Shown here: piece after piece, positions 1 to 7,836 of the stretch | Position numbering within the stretch: the stretch's first letter is position 1 | Layout of the letters: each line of letters begins with the position of its first letter | Source: Thiotrichaceae bacterium UBA973 | GTDB taxonomy: Bacteria; Pseudomonadota; Gammaproteobacteria; Eutrophobiales; Eutrophobiaceae | DNA: 53,056 bases | Reading direction: 5' to 3' | NCBI GenBank assembly: GCA_002292815.1 | Contig: DBBX01000001.1 | Coordinates: forward strand, 5,687 to 58,742 | The notes under the pieces: generated by a model | What the model was told of the DNA's origin: nothing | What the model saw: the letters and a program-made list of their open reading frames with translations, nothing else | The model's database searches: none | Translations under genes and position numbers: made by a program

Positions 1-11
1 TCGAACGCTGA

Positions 12-689
12 TTACTCATAGAGTTTTGCAAGTTTGTTAGTGTCGTAATCAAAGAAATAGAGTAAACGTAACAGCCACATCTTCATGATTGTTTTAACAA
101 TCCCATTCTTTTCCCAGCGCCGGCTAGAGCTGATTACTTTTTCTCTAATACGAATTGGCTTTGAGAATTTAATCAGCAAACTGGATATAGCGATATCTTC
201 CATCAAAGCTATTTCTGGATAGCCCCCCACTCTGGTAAATAATTCATCTCCGACAAACATCACCTGATCACCAGTGACAATACCGGTAAAACTTGAACGA
301 CTATTCATACATGATTCAATGATCCGGAATAAGCAGTTACGTCCCGACAGACTAATATCAAATCGGCCCCACTTGCTTTTAATATTATTAATACTTGAAA
401 AATAGTCGAGGATATTGTCAGGCAATACTGTATCTGCATGCAAAAACACAAAACACTCTCCCGTCGCAACTTTTACCCCATGGTTCATTTGAATTGAACG
501 TGATGGTTGCGACAGACAAACTTGATCACATAAGTGAGAAACTAATGAAACAGTATCATCAGTACTGCCGCCATCTACGATGATCACCTCGTGACCAAGC
601 TGTCGTAGTGTCTGAAGCCTGCTCAGGCATTGCTTTATTTGATTAGCTTCATTTAGCGTTGGAATAATAATAGATAGTTTTACTTGCAT
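12..689 (-). CDS. Family 2 glycosyltransferase, arsenosugar-associated (TIGR04283-like)
   Basis: A 225-residue GT-A fold glycosyltransferase. The N-terminus has the family 2 nucleotide-binding strand ending in DGGSTDDT (residues 39-46) and a DXD-like acidic motif HADT (84-87) for metal-sugar nucleotide binding. No signal peptide is seen; one hydrophobic stretch lies near the C-terminus. It lies 6 bp downstream of the ArsS gene on the same strand, so the two are probably co-transcribed. That pairing is typical of the TIGR04283 glycosyltransferases found beside ArsS, and it suggests transfer of a sugar in arsenosugar or arsenolipid formation. The assignment to that subfamily rests on the neighbour and the overall sequence; the exact donor and acceptor are unknown. 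Confidence 0.8.
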   Translation of the reverse strand: MQVKLSIIIPTLNEANQIKQCLSRLQTLRQLGHEVIIVDGGSTDDTVSLVSHLCDQVCLSQPSRSIQMNHGVKVATGECFVFLHADTVLPDNILDYFSSINNIKSKWGRFDISLSGRNCLFRIIESCMNSRSSFTGIVTGDQVMFVGDELFTRVGGYPEIALMEDIAISSLLIKFSKPIRIREKVISSSRRWEKNGIVKTIMKMWLLRLLYFFDYDTNKLAKLYE

Positions 690-695
690 ATAATG

Positions 696-1658
696 TCAGG
701 CTGTTAATGCGCCACCACAACTACTACCTTGCCCGGCAGTACATCCATAACAATGATCGCGCACGGCGATCTCATCACCGTCGACATCACTGTCAATCAA
801 CTCGGAAAGATGTACCTGCTTTTCATTATCATTCAGATTTAAATTTAACATTTGATTAAAATCACAATCATAAACATAACCTTGCCAGTCAACACTGATC
901 AAATTACGACACATCACACTTTCAAGATTTTCATTCCGATGCGAATTCATGAGTATTGACATATAATCGTCCAGTTGATTGTTAGAAACCAACATACTTC
1001 CAAATCGATTTATAGGCATATTGCATAAGGTAAAGAGTTGATTAAACTCAATTCCATAACGGTCTAACAATTCTTTCTTATAAGCACGTTTTAATCCATC
1101 TTGTGCTGGCGGCAATACTGCCCCCTGAGGATTGAAAACCAGATTCAGGGTCTGTTTCGTATTAGCATAGCCATAACCGACACTATTCAATTGCTTCAAT
1201 CCTTTGATGCTTTTTTCAAACACACCATCACCACGTTGCTTATCAACATTTTCCAATTCATAACAAGGCAGCGAGGCTATAACTTCAACCTCATTTTCTG
1301 CAAGAAACTGTGCAAGATATTCCATCCCGGGCTCTTCCAGTATAGTCAGGTTACAACGGTCAATAACATGTATCCCGTTTTTGCGCGCATACCTTACAAG
1401 AGATTTAAACTCAGGGTGAAGCTCAGGTGCACCGCCTGTGATATCCAGGGTTTCAATGTTTTTTCTTGTAAGAAAAGATTTAACTGCCTCAATCGTATCA
1501 TCGGACATTTTTTCTTTTCTTTTCGGGCTTGAATTAACGTGACAATGAAAACACTGTTGATTACATTTCAAACCGATATTGATTTGTAGTGTATGTAGAT
1601 TATCCCGCTTGATTTTAGGGAATTCTCTTTGGTTAAGAAAAGGTAAGGTATCATGCAT
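696..1658 (-). CDS. arsS: Arsenosugar biosynthesis radical SAM protein ArsS
   Basis: A 320-residue radical SAM enzyme. The cluster motif CxxxCxxC is at C32, C36 and C39, followed by a radical SAM barrel with GGAPELHP near residue 95. The C-terminal third is the cysteine-rich DUF3641-type auxiliary domain, with a CDF motif and a terminal block HCYGCTAGQGSSCGG. ArsS is known to join a 5'-deoxyadenosyl-derived group to methylated arsenic, giving dimethylarsinoyl nucleoside precursors of arsenosugars. The downstream glycosyltransferase supports this. ArsM, the methyltransferase that would feed it, is not in the window and could lie beyond the left edge. The length and both cysteine regions match the family well. 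Confidence 0.88.
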   Translation of the reverse strand: MHDTLPFLNQREFPKIKRDNLHTLQINIGLKCNQQCFHCHVNSSPKRKEKMSDDTIEAVKSFLTRKNIETLDITGGAPELHPEFKSLVRYARKNGIHVIDRCNLTILEEPGMEYLAQFLAENEVEVIASLPCYELENVDKQRGDGVFEKSIKGLKQLNSVGYGYANTKQTLNLVFNPQGAVLPPAQDGLKRAYKKELLDRYGIEFNQLFTLCNMPINRFGSMLVSNNQLDDYMSILMNSHRNENLESVMCRNLISVDWQGYVYDCDFNQMLNLNLNDNEKQVHLSELIDSDVDGDEIAVRDHCYGCTAGQGSSCGGALTA

Positions 1659-1689
1659 GCTTGTAATGCCTTTTTTAAAATTTAATCAC

Positions 1690-3144
1690 TTAGCTACGTC
1701 CAAAATCATCATCAAACCGAACAATGTCATCTTCACCCAAATAGTCACCTGATTGCACCTCTATTATTTCCAGTAACTTATCAGTCGTGTTTTCTAATCG
1801 ATGCTTAATTCCAACAGGAATATATGTAGACTCATTCTCATGCAAGACAATAATCTCATCACCTTTGGTCACTGTTGCAATACCCTTTACCACAACCCAA
1901 TGTTCAGCACGCTGATGATGTAGTTGCAAAGATAGTTTTTTTCCAGGGTTTACGGTCAAGCGTTTGACCTGAAAATTCTCTCCCGAATCAACTGAGTCAT
2001 AACAACCCCATGGCCTGTAGACCTTTCGATGCTGCAAAGATTCACTTCGGTTATCGACTTTTAATTTTTCAACAATCTTCTTAACATCTTGCGTCTTATT
2101 TCTATCCGCAATCATAATCGCATCATCAGTATCAACGATGACCATATCGTGACAACCAATTGTGACGACTAAACCACGTTCACTTTTAATAAAGCAATTA
2201 CTGGAATCTTCAACAATGGCATCTCCCTCTACATAATTATTATTACTATCTTTATCATTGATTTCCCACACAGATGACCAGGCACCGACATCAGACCAAC
2301 CCACATCAATCGGTATTACAGCAATTTTATCATCATGATTCTGCGCTAATTTTTCCATTACTGCGTAGTCGATAGAGTCATCCGGACATTTCAGGAACGA
2401 TTCTTCATCCAACCTAAAGAATAAGCCGTCATTTTTACCCTTATCAATAGCTTCTGAACTTGCATTGGCTATCTCCTGCTGGAGTAACATTATTTTTTCC
2501 AGCCAAACTGACGCCTTCATCATGAAAATACCACTGTTCCATAAGTAATCTCCTGAACTTAAATAGTTCTCTGCGGTAGACCGATCCGGTTTCTCAGTAA
2601 ACCCACTTATTGCATGGATTGATTGCTCGTTAATGGTCTGGATTTTGTTCGCCATATGAATATATCCATAACCTGTCTCAGGTGATGCGGGCTTGACACC
2701 AAAGGTTACAAGATAGTTATCCTGCGCCATGTCCAGAGCCGCTTTTATTGCATCATGAAATAATTCTATTTCAGTTATAATATGATCCGCAGGCATCATT
2801 ATTATGACCGCGTCACCTTCTTCCTTGATTTGCTGTATTGCAGCTACAGTTAATGCGGGTGCGGTATTCCTGCCTTTTGGTTCAAGAATGATATTGCTGA
2901 TGTTTTTGGATATTTGTGCGCTTTGCTCTGCAACCAGAAAACGGTGCGCCTCATTACAAATAATTACCGGATCAGAAACATCAATTGATGTATTTAAGCC
3001 ATTCAACCTTGATAAGGTTTCTTGAAGTAATGTTTTCTCACCAAACAATGATAAAAATTGCTTGGGGTAGTGTTCTCTAGATAATGGCCAGAGACGGGTA
3101 CCACCACCACCAGCCAATATGACAGGGCTTAACTTCATTGACAT
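1690..3144 (-). CDS. manC: Mannose-1-phosphate guanylyltransferase / mannose-6-phosphate isomerase
   Basis: A 484-residue bifunctional enzyme of GDP-mannose synthesis (AlgA/CpsB/ManC family). The N-terminal pyrophosphorylase signature GGGGTRLWPLSR begins near residue 13 and is followed by YPKQFL. FTEKPD and the WNSGIF block lie mid-protein. From about residue 370 there is a cupin-type isomerase domain opening with YRPWG and containing the metal-binding run LHHQRAEHW. Length is normal for the fused type. It supplies GDP-mannose for exopolysaccharide, O-antigen or another mannose-derived glycan. It stands 31 bp upstream of arsS on the same strand, but no polysaccharide locus is visible here, so its end use is unknown. 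Two nearby ATGs (MSMK) make the start uncertain by two codons. Confidence 0.93.
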   Translation of the reverse strand: MSMKLSPVILAGGGGTRLWPLSREHYPKQFLSLFGEKTLLQETLSRLNGLNTSIDVSDPVIICNEAHRFLVAEQSAQISKNISNIILEPKGRNTAPALTVAAIQQIKEEGDAVIIMMPADHIITEIELFHDAIKAALDMAQDNYLVTFGVKPASPETGYGYIHMANKIQTINEQSIHAISGFTEKPDRSTAENYLSSGDYLWNSGIFMMKASVWLEKIMLLQQEIANASSEAIDKGKNDGLFFRLDEESFLKCPDDSIDYAVMEKLAQNHDDKIAVIPIDVGWSDVGAWSSVWEINDKDSNNNYVEGDAIVEDSSNCFIKSERGLVVTIGCHDMVIVDTDDAIMIADRNKTQDVKKIVEKLKVDNRSESLQHRKVYRPWGCYDSVDSGENFQVKRLTVNPGKKLSLQLHHQRAEHWVVVKGIATVTKGDEIIVLHENESTYIPVGIKHRLENTTDKLLEIIEVQSGDYLGEDDIVRFDDDFGRS

Positions 3145-3177
3145 ACCTATAATGTTATTAATTTACGGATGCTTCAT

Positions 3178-3194
3178 GTGAACTAGAAGTTCAC
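3178..3194. repeat. Inverted repeat upstream of manC
   Basis: GTGAAC - TAGAA - GTTCAC is a perfect 6-bp inverted repeat about 35 bp upstream of the manC start. It could be an operator or an mRNA leader hairpin. No binding protein can be named. Confidence 0.35.
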
Positions 3195-3256
3195 GTTAGC
3201 TTTAGCCCGAATCTTATCAGATAATCTGCTTGAAGTTTGAGATGCGATTGTATATT

Positions 3257-3297
3257 ACCTTGGCAGCTCAGCTGGATAGAGCGTCCCCCTCCTAAGG
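3257..3297 (+). pseudogene. Truncated copy of tRNA-Arg(CCT), 5' half only
   Basis: Bases 3265-3297 are identical over 33 bp to 3611-3643 of the intact tRNA-Arg. The flanking 3258-3264 differs at only two of seven positions. The match ends right after the anticodon loop. There is no 3' anticodon strand, T-arm or acceptor 3' strand, so it cannot fold into a tRNA. The copy lies exactly 346 bp upstream of the intact gene. It is either a decayed tandem duplicate or an attachment-site-like scar of an excised element. Confidence 0.85.
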
Positions 3298-3444
3298 TGT
3301 AATACTTATGATATACATCAATTACTTACACAGCTTTATTTTCCACTTTTTGGCTAAGCAGATAATTATTGATCAGTATGTTAGAAATTAATTTTCCACG
3401 CCATTTTTAGCACCAATCTTTATTATTAAATGATGTGAGCATTT

Positions 3445-3564
3445 ATGATGCTTCAGGGACAAGGTATGATCAAACGCAAGTTTGAAACACGTCGTCATTA
3501 TCCACGGTTAAAAATAAATATTCATGTAACGTCTCAAAAAAACCTAGATCAATTTCTGATATAG
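3445..3564 (+). pseudogene. Possible remnant of a PilZ-domain protein N-terminus
   Basis: A short frame of 39 codons. An inner ATG at 3466 has an AGGGA element just upstream. It contains RRHYPRLKINIHV, which resembles the opening of PilZ domains (RxxxR c-di-GMP-binding motif, then a beta strand). The frame then stops, and no D/NxSxxG motif follows. It lies between the tRNA fragment and the intact tRNA, in a zone that also holds a sulfatase stub. A genuine 32-residue peptide is possible, but a decayed fragment fits the surroundings better. This is recognition from one short motif only. Confidence 0.3.
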
Positions 3565-3602
3565 TCGAAGCATTAAGAATAATGACTATAAACAATGTAA
3601 TT

Positions 3603-3679
3603 GCCCTGGTAGCTCAGCTGGATAGAGCGTCCCCCTCCTAAGGGGAAGGCCAGAGGTTCGAATCCTCTTCAGGGCACCA
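3603..3679 (+). tRNA. tRNA-Arg (anticodon CCU)
   Basis: A complete cloverleaf with encoded CCA. The acceptor arm GCCCTGG pairs with TCAGGGC (last pair G-U). The D-arm is GCTC/GAGC. The anticodon stem TCCCC/GGGGA encloses the seven-base loop CTCCTAA, giving anticodon CCT. The T-stem AGAGG/CCTCT holds loop TTCGAAT. The discriminator base is A. It reads AGG codons. A truncated copy of its 5' half lies 346 bp upstream. Confidence 0.96.
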
Positions 3680-3734
3680 TATATCCCGCGCAATCCGCAA
3701 TCCGCAATAAGCCATTGTTCTATTTGCCTTTTAT

Positions 3735-4037
3735 GTGAAGACGTCGGGCTACAGTAGACAATGCAGTATACAAATCATCCCGGGGTGGCCTGGTATCGCC
3801 CATTTACGTGCAGATCCATTTGAAGATGCTCAAATTGAATCACCCATGCATCTCCGCTGGATGGCAGACAATATGTGGCTATTTGTTCCTATTCAAGAGA
3901 AGTTGATGGAGTTTTTCGACACCCTAGAAAGTTACCCGTTCCAGCGAGGCCAATCCCTTGATGTAAATGTTAATTACAACACGCTTAAGTTACAAAAGGT
4001 CATGAAGGAATTAGAGCTTTCATCACCAATCAATTAG
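3735..4037 (+). pseudogene. C-terminal remnant of an arylsulfatase-family protein
   Basis: About 100 codons open from a GTG. From HLRADPFEDAQ onward the sequence follows the C-terminal tail of long bacterial arylsulfatases: an LRxDPFE strand, then a W(Y)xD(N)xxW/L stretch, VPxQ, and a closing FxxTLExxPxxxxxQ helix region. The whole catalytic portion is missing, including the CxPxR formylglycine motif and the metal-binding aspartates. The gene is therefore 5'-truncated and cannot be a working sulfatase. It starts 56 bp after the intact tRNA-Arg, so the deletion or insertion junction lies between the tRNA and about position 3800. A hairpin terminator follows it. Expression as a small protein from the GTG cannot be excluded. 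Confidence 0.65.
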
Positions 4038-4107
4038 TGTCGTTCTGGATGGCTCCTATACCTTTTTGTAAACTCGGAGCCTAAAGATATTAAAGAGAGT
4101 TAATATT

Positions 4108-4133
4108 AAGGCCGCAATATTGGGGCCTTTTTT
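4108..4133 (+). terminator. Rho-independent terminator after the sulfatase remnant
   Basis: A 6-bp stem AAGGCC/GGCCTT (4108-4113 with 4124-4129), a 10-base loop and a run of six T residues (4128-4133). It is placed 70 bp after the sulfatase remnant. The rest of 4038-4290 shows no convincing gene. Confidence 0.7.
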
Positions 4134-4290
4134 GATTGTTCTAATAAATATTATTGGCACTGAATTGTCAAAACATGAAATAGATAAGGTTAAAGCTGAT
4201 GGCCGTTGTTGAAACCATAAAGGACATTTATTTAAACGTAACAATGCTCACCTTCTTGGACTACTTCTGATCCAAAACGAACATTACCTT

Positions 4291-6618
4291 TTATTTCTCT
4301 TTCACTAATAAACTTGCGATCGCTGGCAAGAGAAATATTGCTCCCAACATATTAAGCAAAAACATAAAGGTCAGTAATATTCCCATATCTGCCTGGAATT
4401 TTAATGGTGAAAATATCCAGGTAAAAACGCCCACGGCTAATGTCATTCCGGTAAAGATTATGCTGAAACCCGTTGACGAAAGAGTGTAATAATATGCATC
4501 TTTTATTGATTCGCCCTGTTTTATAAACTCGTCGAACCGACTGTAAAAGTAAATACCATAATCTACGCCGACGCCAACACCCAAAGCAACGACGGGCAAT
4601 GTATTAACCTTTAAACCTATCTGAAGATAAGCCATCAAGGCATAAGCCAATATTGAAACTAACGCCAAAGGTGCCACAATACATAGCATTGCATTGACTG
4701 ATCTGAACATGATCAAACAAAGTAAGATAATGGCAGCAAAGACATATATTAAAATTGGAAACTGAGCCTCTTTTATTTCTTCATTTGTTGCAGCCATCAC
4801 CCCAACATTTCCAGTTGCCAATTTAAGTTGAACCTTGTCTGTCGGGTTGTCAGCAACGAAATCACCGACACTGGCGATAATTCCCTCAATTGTTTCTGCC
4901 TTATGATCATCTGTAAAAATCAAGACAGGCATAACGCTGCAATCATTATTTAACAATCCAGATGATGTCGGCACATAGGCCACTGATTGTGTCAGAACAG
5001 ATTGATTACGAGGTATTACTCGCCACTTCATATTACCCTCATTCCAGCCAGCATTAATGCGTTTAGTGACTGTAGGTAATGCAATCACTGATTGAACACC
5101 TGTAGTCTTTCGCATATGCCATTCAAACCTGTCAATCAAGGTCATGACATCATAGTTGATACAACCTTCTGGAATCGTCTCTGCAATCACGGTAATGACA
5201 TCCACGCCTATCGAGAAGCGATTTGTAATTACTTCACTATCAATATTGTAACGCGAATCTTCATGTAACTCGGGAACGCCATGATGTAAGTCACCAATTT
5301 TTATTTGCGATCCTTTCCATGAGCCAAACACAAATAGAAGTGTCGCAAAAAATACGATCATGATCGCATTTTTTTTATTTGTTAGTTCACTAATTCTGGC
5401 CCATATAGGCAAGAGATATTCAGCACGCTTATTCAGTTTATTGTGATATATCTGTTGAAAATTCAGGTATGAAGCCAACACTGGTAAAAGAAATAGATTT
5501 GTAAAAACAACCATCGCCACGCCTATGCTCGCAGTAATTGCCATCTCCTGAATGATTTCGATCTTGATAAACAAGATGGTAATAAAACCAATACAATCAC
5601 TGGTAAGCGCAACCATTCCTGGAACAAATAATCGTCTGAAACTTTTTCTAGCCGCTTCAATATTTTCTGAACCAAGATATATTTCAACACGAATCGCGCT
5701 AATCATTTGCACACCGTGACTCACGCCGATAGCAAAAATCAGGAATGGAACTAAAATAGACATTGGGTCAATACCAAAACCAAGCAGAGGTAAAAAACCT
5801 AACTGCCAAATAACAGCTATAACTGAACAACTCAAAGGAATAAGTGCAGTTAAGAATGATTGTGAATAATAATAGACTAAAATACTGGTTATCAAAAAAC
5901 TGATGGCAAAAAACAAGACAACGCGTTTAGCACCTTCGCTAATATCACCTATTACCTTCGCAAAACCAATGATGTGATAATCGATATTCACATCAACTTC
6001 ACTGTGAAGATTGTTCTGGCGTATCTTATTTTCGAGCTGTTGAGCCACTTTCACATAATCAAGTTTTTCTTTCGTATTCGGATCTCTTTCCAATAATTGA
6101 GCACTTATTAATGCCCCCGAAAAATCATTCGCCACTAACCGACCAAGTATTCCTGCCTTGATAATATTTTCCTTAACCTGCACCAGGTCTGCTTCTGTTC
6201 CCTGGAAGTCATCAGGTATAACGTTACCCCCAGCTATGCCATCTTCTACTACTTCAGTAAAACGTACATTGGGAGTAAATAATGATTTTACCTTTGCTCG
6301 GTCTACACCCGGAATAAAAAATACTTCATCGGTTGCCAATTTTAATGCATTAAAAAATTCCGAGGTAAAGATATCACCCTCTTTTACAGTTATCGCAACT
6401 AATATTCTATTTGCACCACCAAACTCTTCTCTATGCTTAACAAAGGTTTTCATGTACTCATGTTGTAAAGGCAACATTTTGCTAAAACCGGCATCTACTT
6501 TTAAATGTGAAACCGACCACAACATAAATAAAGTAACAATCAAAAATAGTCCAATCACCATTTTGCGATTGGCAAACAAAGCTTCTTCAATTACAGATAC
6601 GAATTTCAAGTATGACAT
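4291..6618 (-). CDS. MMPL/RND-superfamily membrane transporter
   Basis: A 775-residue RND-type protein. It has an N-terminal membrane anchor (about residues 20-40), a large periplasmic loop, a five-helix bundle (about 225-390), a second loop, and a second helix bundle to the C-terminus that carries GVDYG at about 684-688. This two-fold layout matches MMPL/HpnN-like predicted exporters, not the 1,000-residue AcrB type. It is the last gene of a minus-strand cassette (DUF1302, DUF1329, YCF48-like, MMPL), starting 5 bp after its neighbour. That gene set recurs together in many Proteobacteria and is often found with hydrophobic-compound metabolism, so lipid or other hydrophobic cargo is likely. 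The substrate and direction of transport are not shown. Confidence 0.85.
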   Translation of the reverse strand: MSYLKFVSVIEEALFANRKMVIGLFLIVTLFMLWSVSHLKVDAGFSKMLPLQHEYMKTFVKHREEFGGANRILVAITVKEGDIFTSEFFNALKLATDEVFFIPGVDRAKVKSLFTPNVRFTEVVEDGIAGGNVIPDDFQGTEADLVQVKENIIKAGILGRLVANDFSGALISAQLLERDPNTKEKLDYVKVAQQLENKIRQNNLHSEVDVNIDYHIIGFAKVIGDISEGAKRVVLFFAISFLITSILVYYYSQSFLTALIPLSCSVIAVIWQLGFLPLLGFGIDPMSILVPFLIFAIGVSHGVQMISAIRVEIYLGSENIEAARKSFRRLFVPGMVALTSDCIGFITILFIKIEIIQEMAITASIGVAMVVFTNLFLLPVLASYLNFQQIYHNKLNKRAEYLLPIWARISELTNKKNAIMIVFFATLLFVFGSWKGSQIKIGDLHHGVPELHEDSRYNIDSEVITNRFSIGVDVITVIAETIPEGCINYDVMTLIDRFEWHMRKTTGVQSVIALPTVTKRINAGWNEGNMKWRVIPRNQSVLTQSVAYVPTSSGLLNNDCSVMPVLIFTDDHKAETIEGIIASVGDFVADNPTDKVQLKLATGNVGVMAATNEEIKEAQFPILIYVFAAIILLCLIMFRSVNAMLCIVAPLALVSILAYALMAYLQIGLKVNTLPVVALGVGVGVDYGIYFYSRFDEFIKQGESIKDAYYYTLSSTGFSIIFTGMTLAVGVFTWIFSPLKFQADMGILLTFMFLLNMLGAIFLLPAIASLLVKEK

Positions 6619-6623
6619 TGCTA

Positions 6624-7625
6624 TTAATGTTTAGGAGTTGTTTTATCTCGAAGTAATAATTGAATGCCGGCATCTCCTGTTAAGAGCATTGAGCCAGCCA
6701 CTGTTTCCGAGATTGACGACAAGCCATGTCGATGATTTAAATTTATTTTTGAAAATGTTTTGCCATTATCCCTGCTTATTAGCATCGTCCCTGCTAAACC
6801 GACGACAACAATATCTCCATTGGCAAGATAACTGGCATCCGTCAACATTTCGTTTGTGTCACTATCAACTTTCACCCAGGAAGATCCTGCATCTGATGAA
6901 CGATAAAGATGTCCACGTAAACCATAGACAAGAATATTATTTAAAGATAAGGGTAATACACCGAAAAAAGAACCTCGATAGGGAGAAGGCAATCTCAGCC
7001 AGGATTCACCATCATCGTCAGAGCGGAAAATATTTCCAGCTTCTGCTGCGATGTAATATCGTTTGTCCCCTGCTGAGGCGATAGAATTTAAATGTAAATC
7101 ATTAACATCGGTAAACTCATCTTCTTCCTTGCTTTCATCCGATAGATTAAGTGAAGCTTTTTGCCAATTTACTCCGCCATTTTTTGTGACATAGATCAAT
7201 TCATAAGCACCAATAGCAATACCAGTTAATGCATCTTCAAAGTACACATCAAGCAATGGTGCTTCTTCATGAATATCACTAAATACAGTTTGCCATGTTT
7301 TAGCGCCATCATTTGATTTTAAGATCACGGCATCATGCCCAACTGCCCAAGCCAATTTGTCATCTAGAATAAAGACATTAGTTAACGTTGTCTTTGTATC
7401 TGTACTCGCTTGTATCCAATGTTTTGTATCATAGGAATAAAAAATATGTCCTCGTTCGCCTGCGACAATACTTAAGCGGCCATATTGATCTGATGCTAGT
7501 AACAAAGATTTTTCAAGCAAAGATGAAACTGTCTCTGCCCCCGTTAAAGCACGCTCATCAGAAGCAACCATCTGTACTGAAGACAGAAGGACGAGAGTTA
7601 AAACAGTTTTTGAAAATTTAAACAT
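6624..7625 (-). CDS. YCF48-related BNR-repeat periplasmic protein
   Basis: A 333-residue protein with an N-terminal signal peptide (about residues 1-22, cleavage near VASDE). Five Asp-box-like BNR blades are visible: SNDGAKTW (104-111), TKNGGVNW (147-154), SDDDGESW (202-209), SSDAGSSW (243-250) and SRDNGKTF (284-291). Together they predict a beta-propeller. YCF48-like proteins in plants and cyanobacteria assist photosystem II assembly. In Proteobacteria this form accompanies DUF1302, DUF1329 and MMPL proteins, so here it is probably the periplasmic partner of that envelope system. No catalytic residues of sialidases are evident. The start has a good signal peptide, and the gene is tightly linked to the MMPL gene. 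Confidence 0.85.
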   Translation of the reverse strand: MFKFSKTVLTLVLLSSVQMVASDERALTGAETVSSLLEKSLLLASDQYGRLSIVAGERGHIFYSYDTKHWIQASTDTKTTLTNVFILDDKLAWAVGHDAVILKSNDGAKTWQTVFSDIHEEAPLLDVYFEDALTGIAIGAYELIYVTKNGGVNWQKASLNLSDESKEEDEFTDVNDLHLNSIASAGDKRYYIAAEAGNIFRSDDDGESWLRLPSPYRGSFFGVLPLSLNNILVYGLRGHLYRSSDAGSSWVKVDSDTNEMLTDASYLANGDIVVVGLAGTMLISRDNGKTFSKINLNHRHGLSSISETVAGSMLLTGDAGIQLLLRDKTTPKH

Positions 7626-7662
7626 CCCTGAAATATATATTCTATTATTTTAAGTATTAAAT

Positions 7663-7785
7663 ATGACTAAACCCGACATTAATACAGAAACGTATATCGT
7701 CATAAATCCTGACTATACGACTACCAGCATGGCATTAGACAGAAGAAACATTTTGCCAGTACATCAATTACATAAAAAAGCCTGA
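7663..7785 (+). CDS. Possible small protein, 40 residues
   Basis: An open frame begins ATG at 7663, opening with MTKPDINTETYIVINPDY, on the plus strand between two minus-strand genes. It overlaps neither gene, and its TGA lies inside the terminator hairpin. Composition looks protein-like, but the ribosome binding site is weak and no family is recognised. It could equally be a chance frame in a 211-bp spacer. Confidence 0.2.
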   Translation: MTKPDINTETYIVINPDYTTTSMALDRRNILPVHQLHKKA

Positions 7786-7811
7786 GTGATTATTAATTCA
7801 TTCAGGCTTTT
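7774..7811 (-). terminator. Bidirectional hairpin terminator after the DUF1329 gene
   Basis: The stem GCCTGA(g)TGA/TCA(t)TCAGGC (7780-7789 with 7798-7807) has one mismatch. It is flanked by six A residues on the left and TTTT on the right, giving U-runs on both strands. It lies 26 bp beyond the stop of the minus-strand DUF1329 gene. It would separate DUF1302-DUF1329 from the YCF48-MMPL pair unless there is read-through. Confidence 0.8.
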
Positions 7812-7836
7812 AACATAAGATACGTTTAATTTGTGC

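Noticed and set aside
6158..7084. Long plus-strand open frames opposite the MMPL and YCF48-like genes
   Set aside because: Composition lacks any family signal and the minus-strand frames are well-supported genes.
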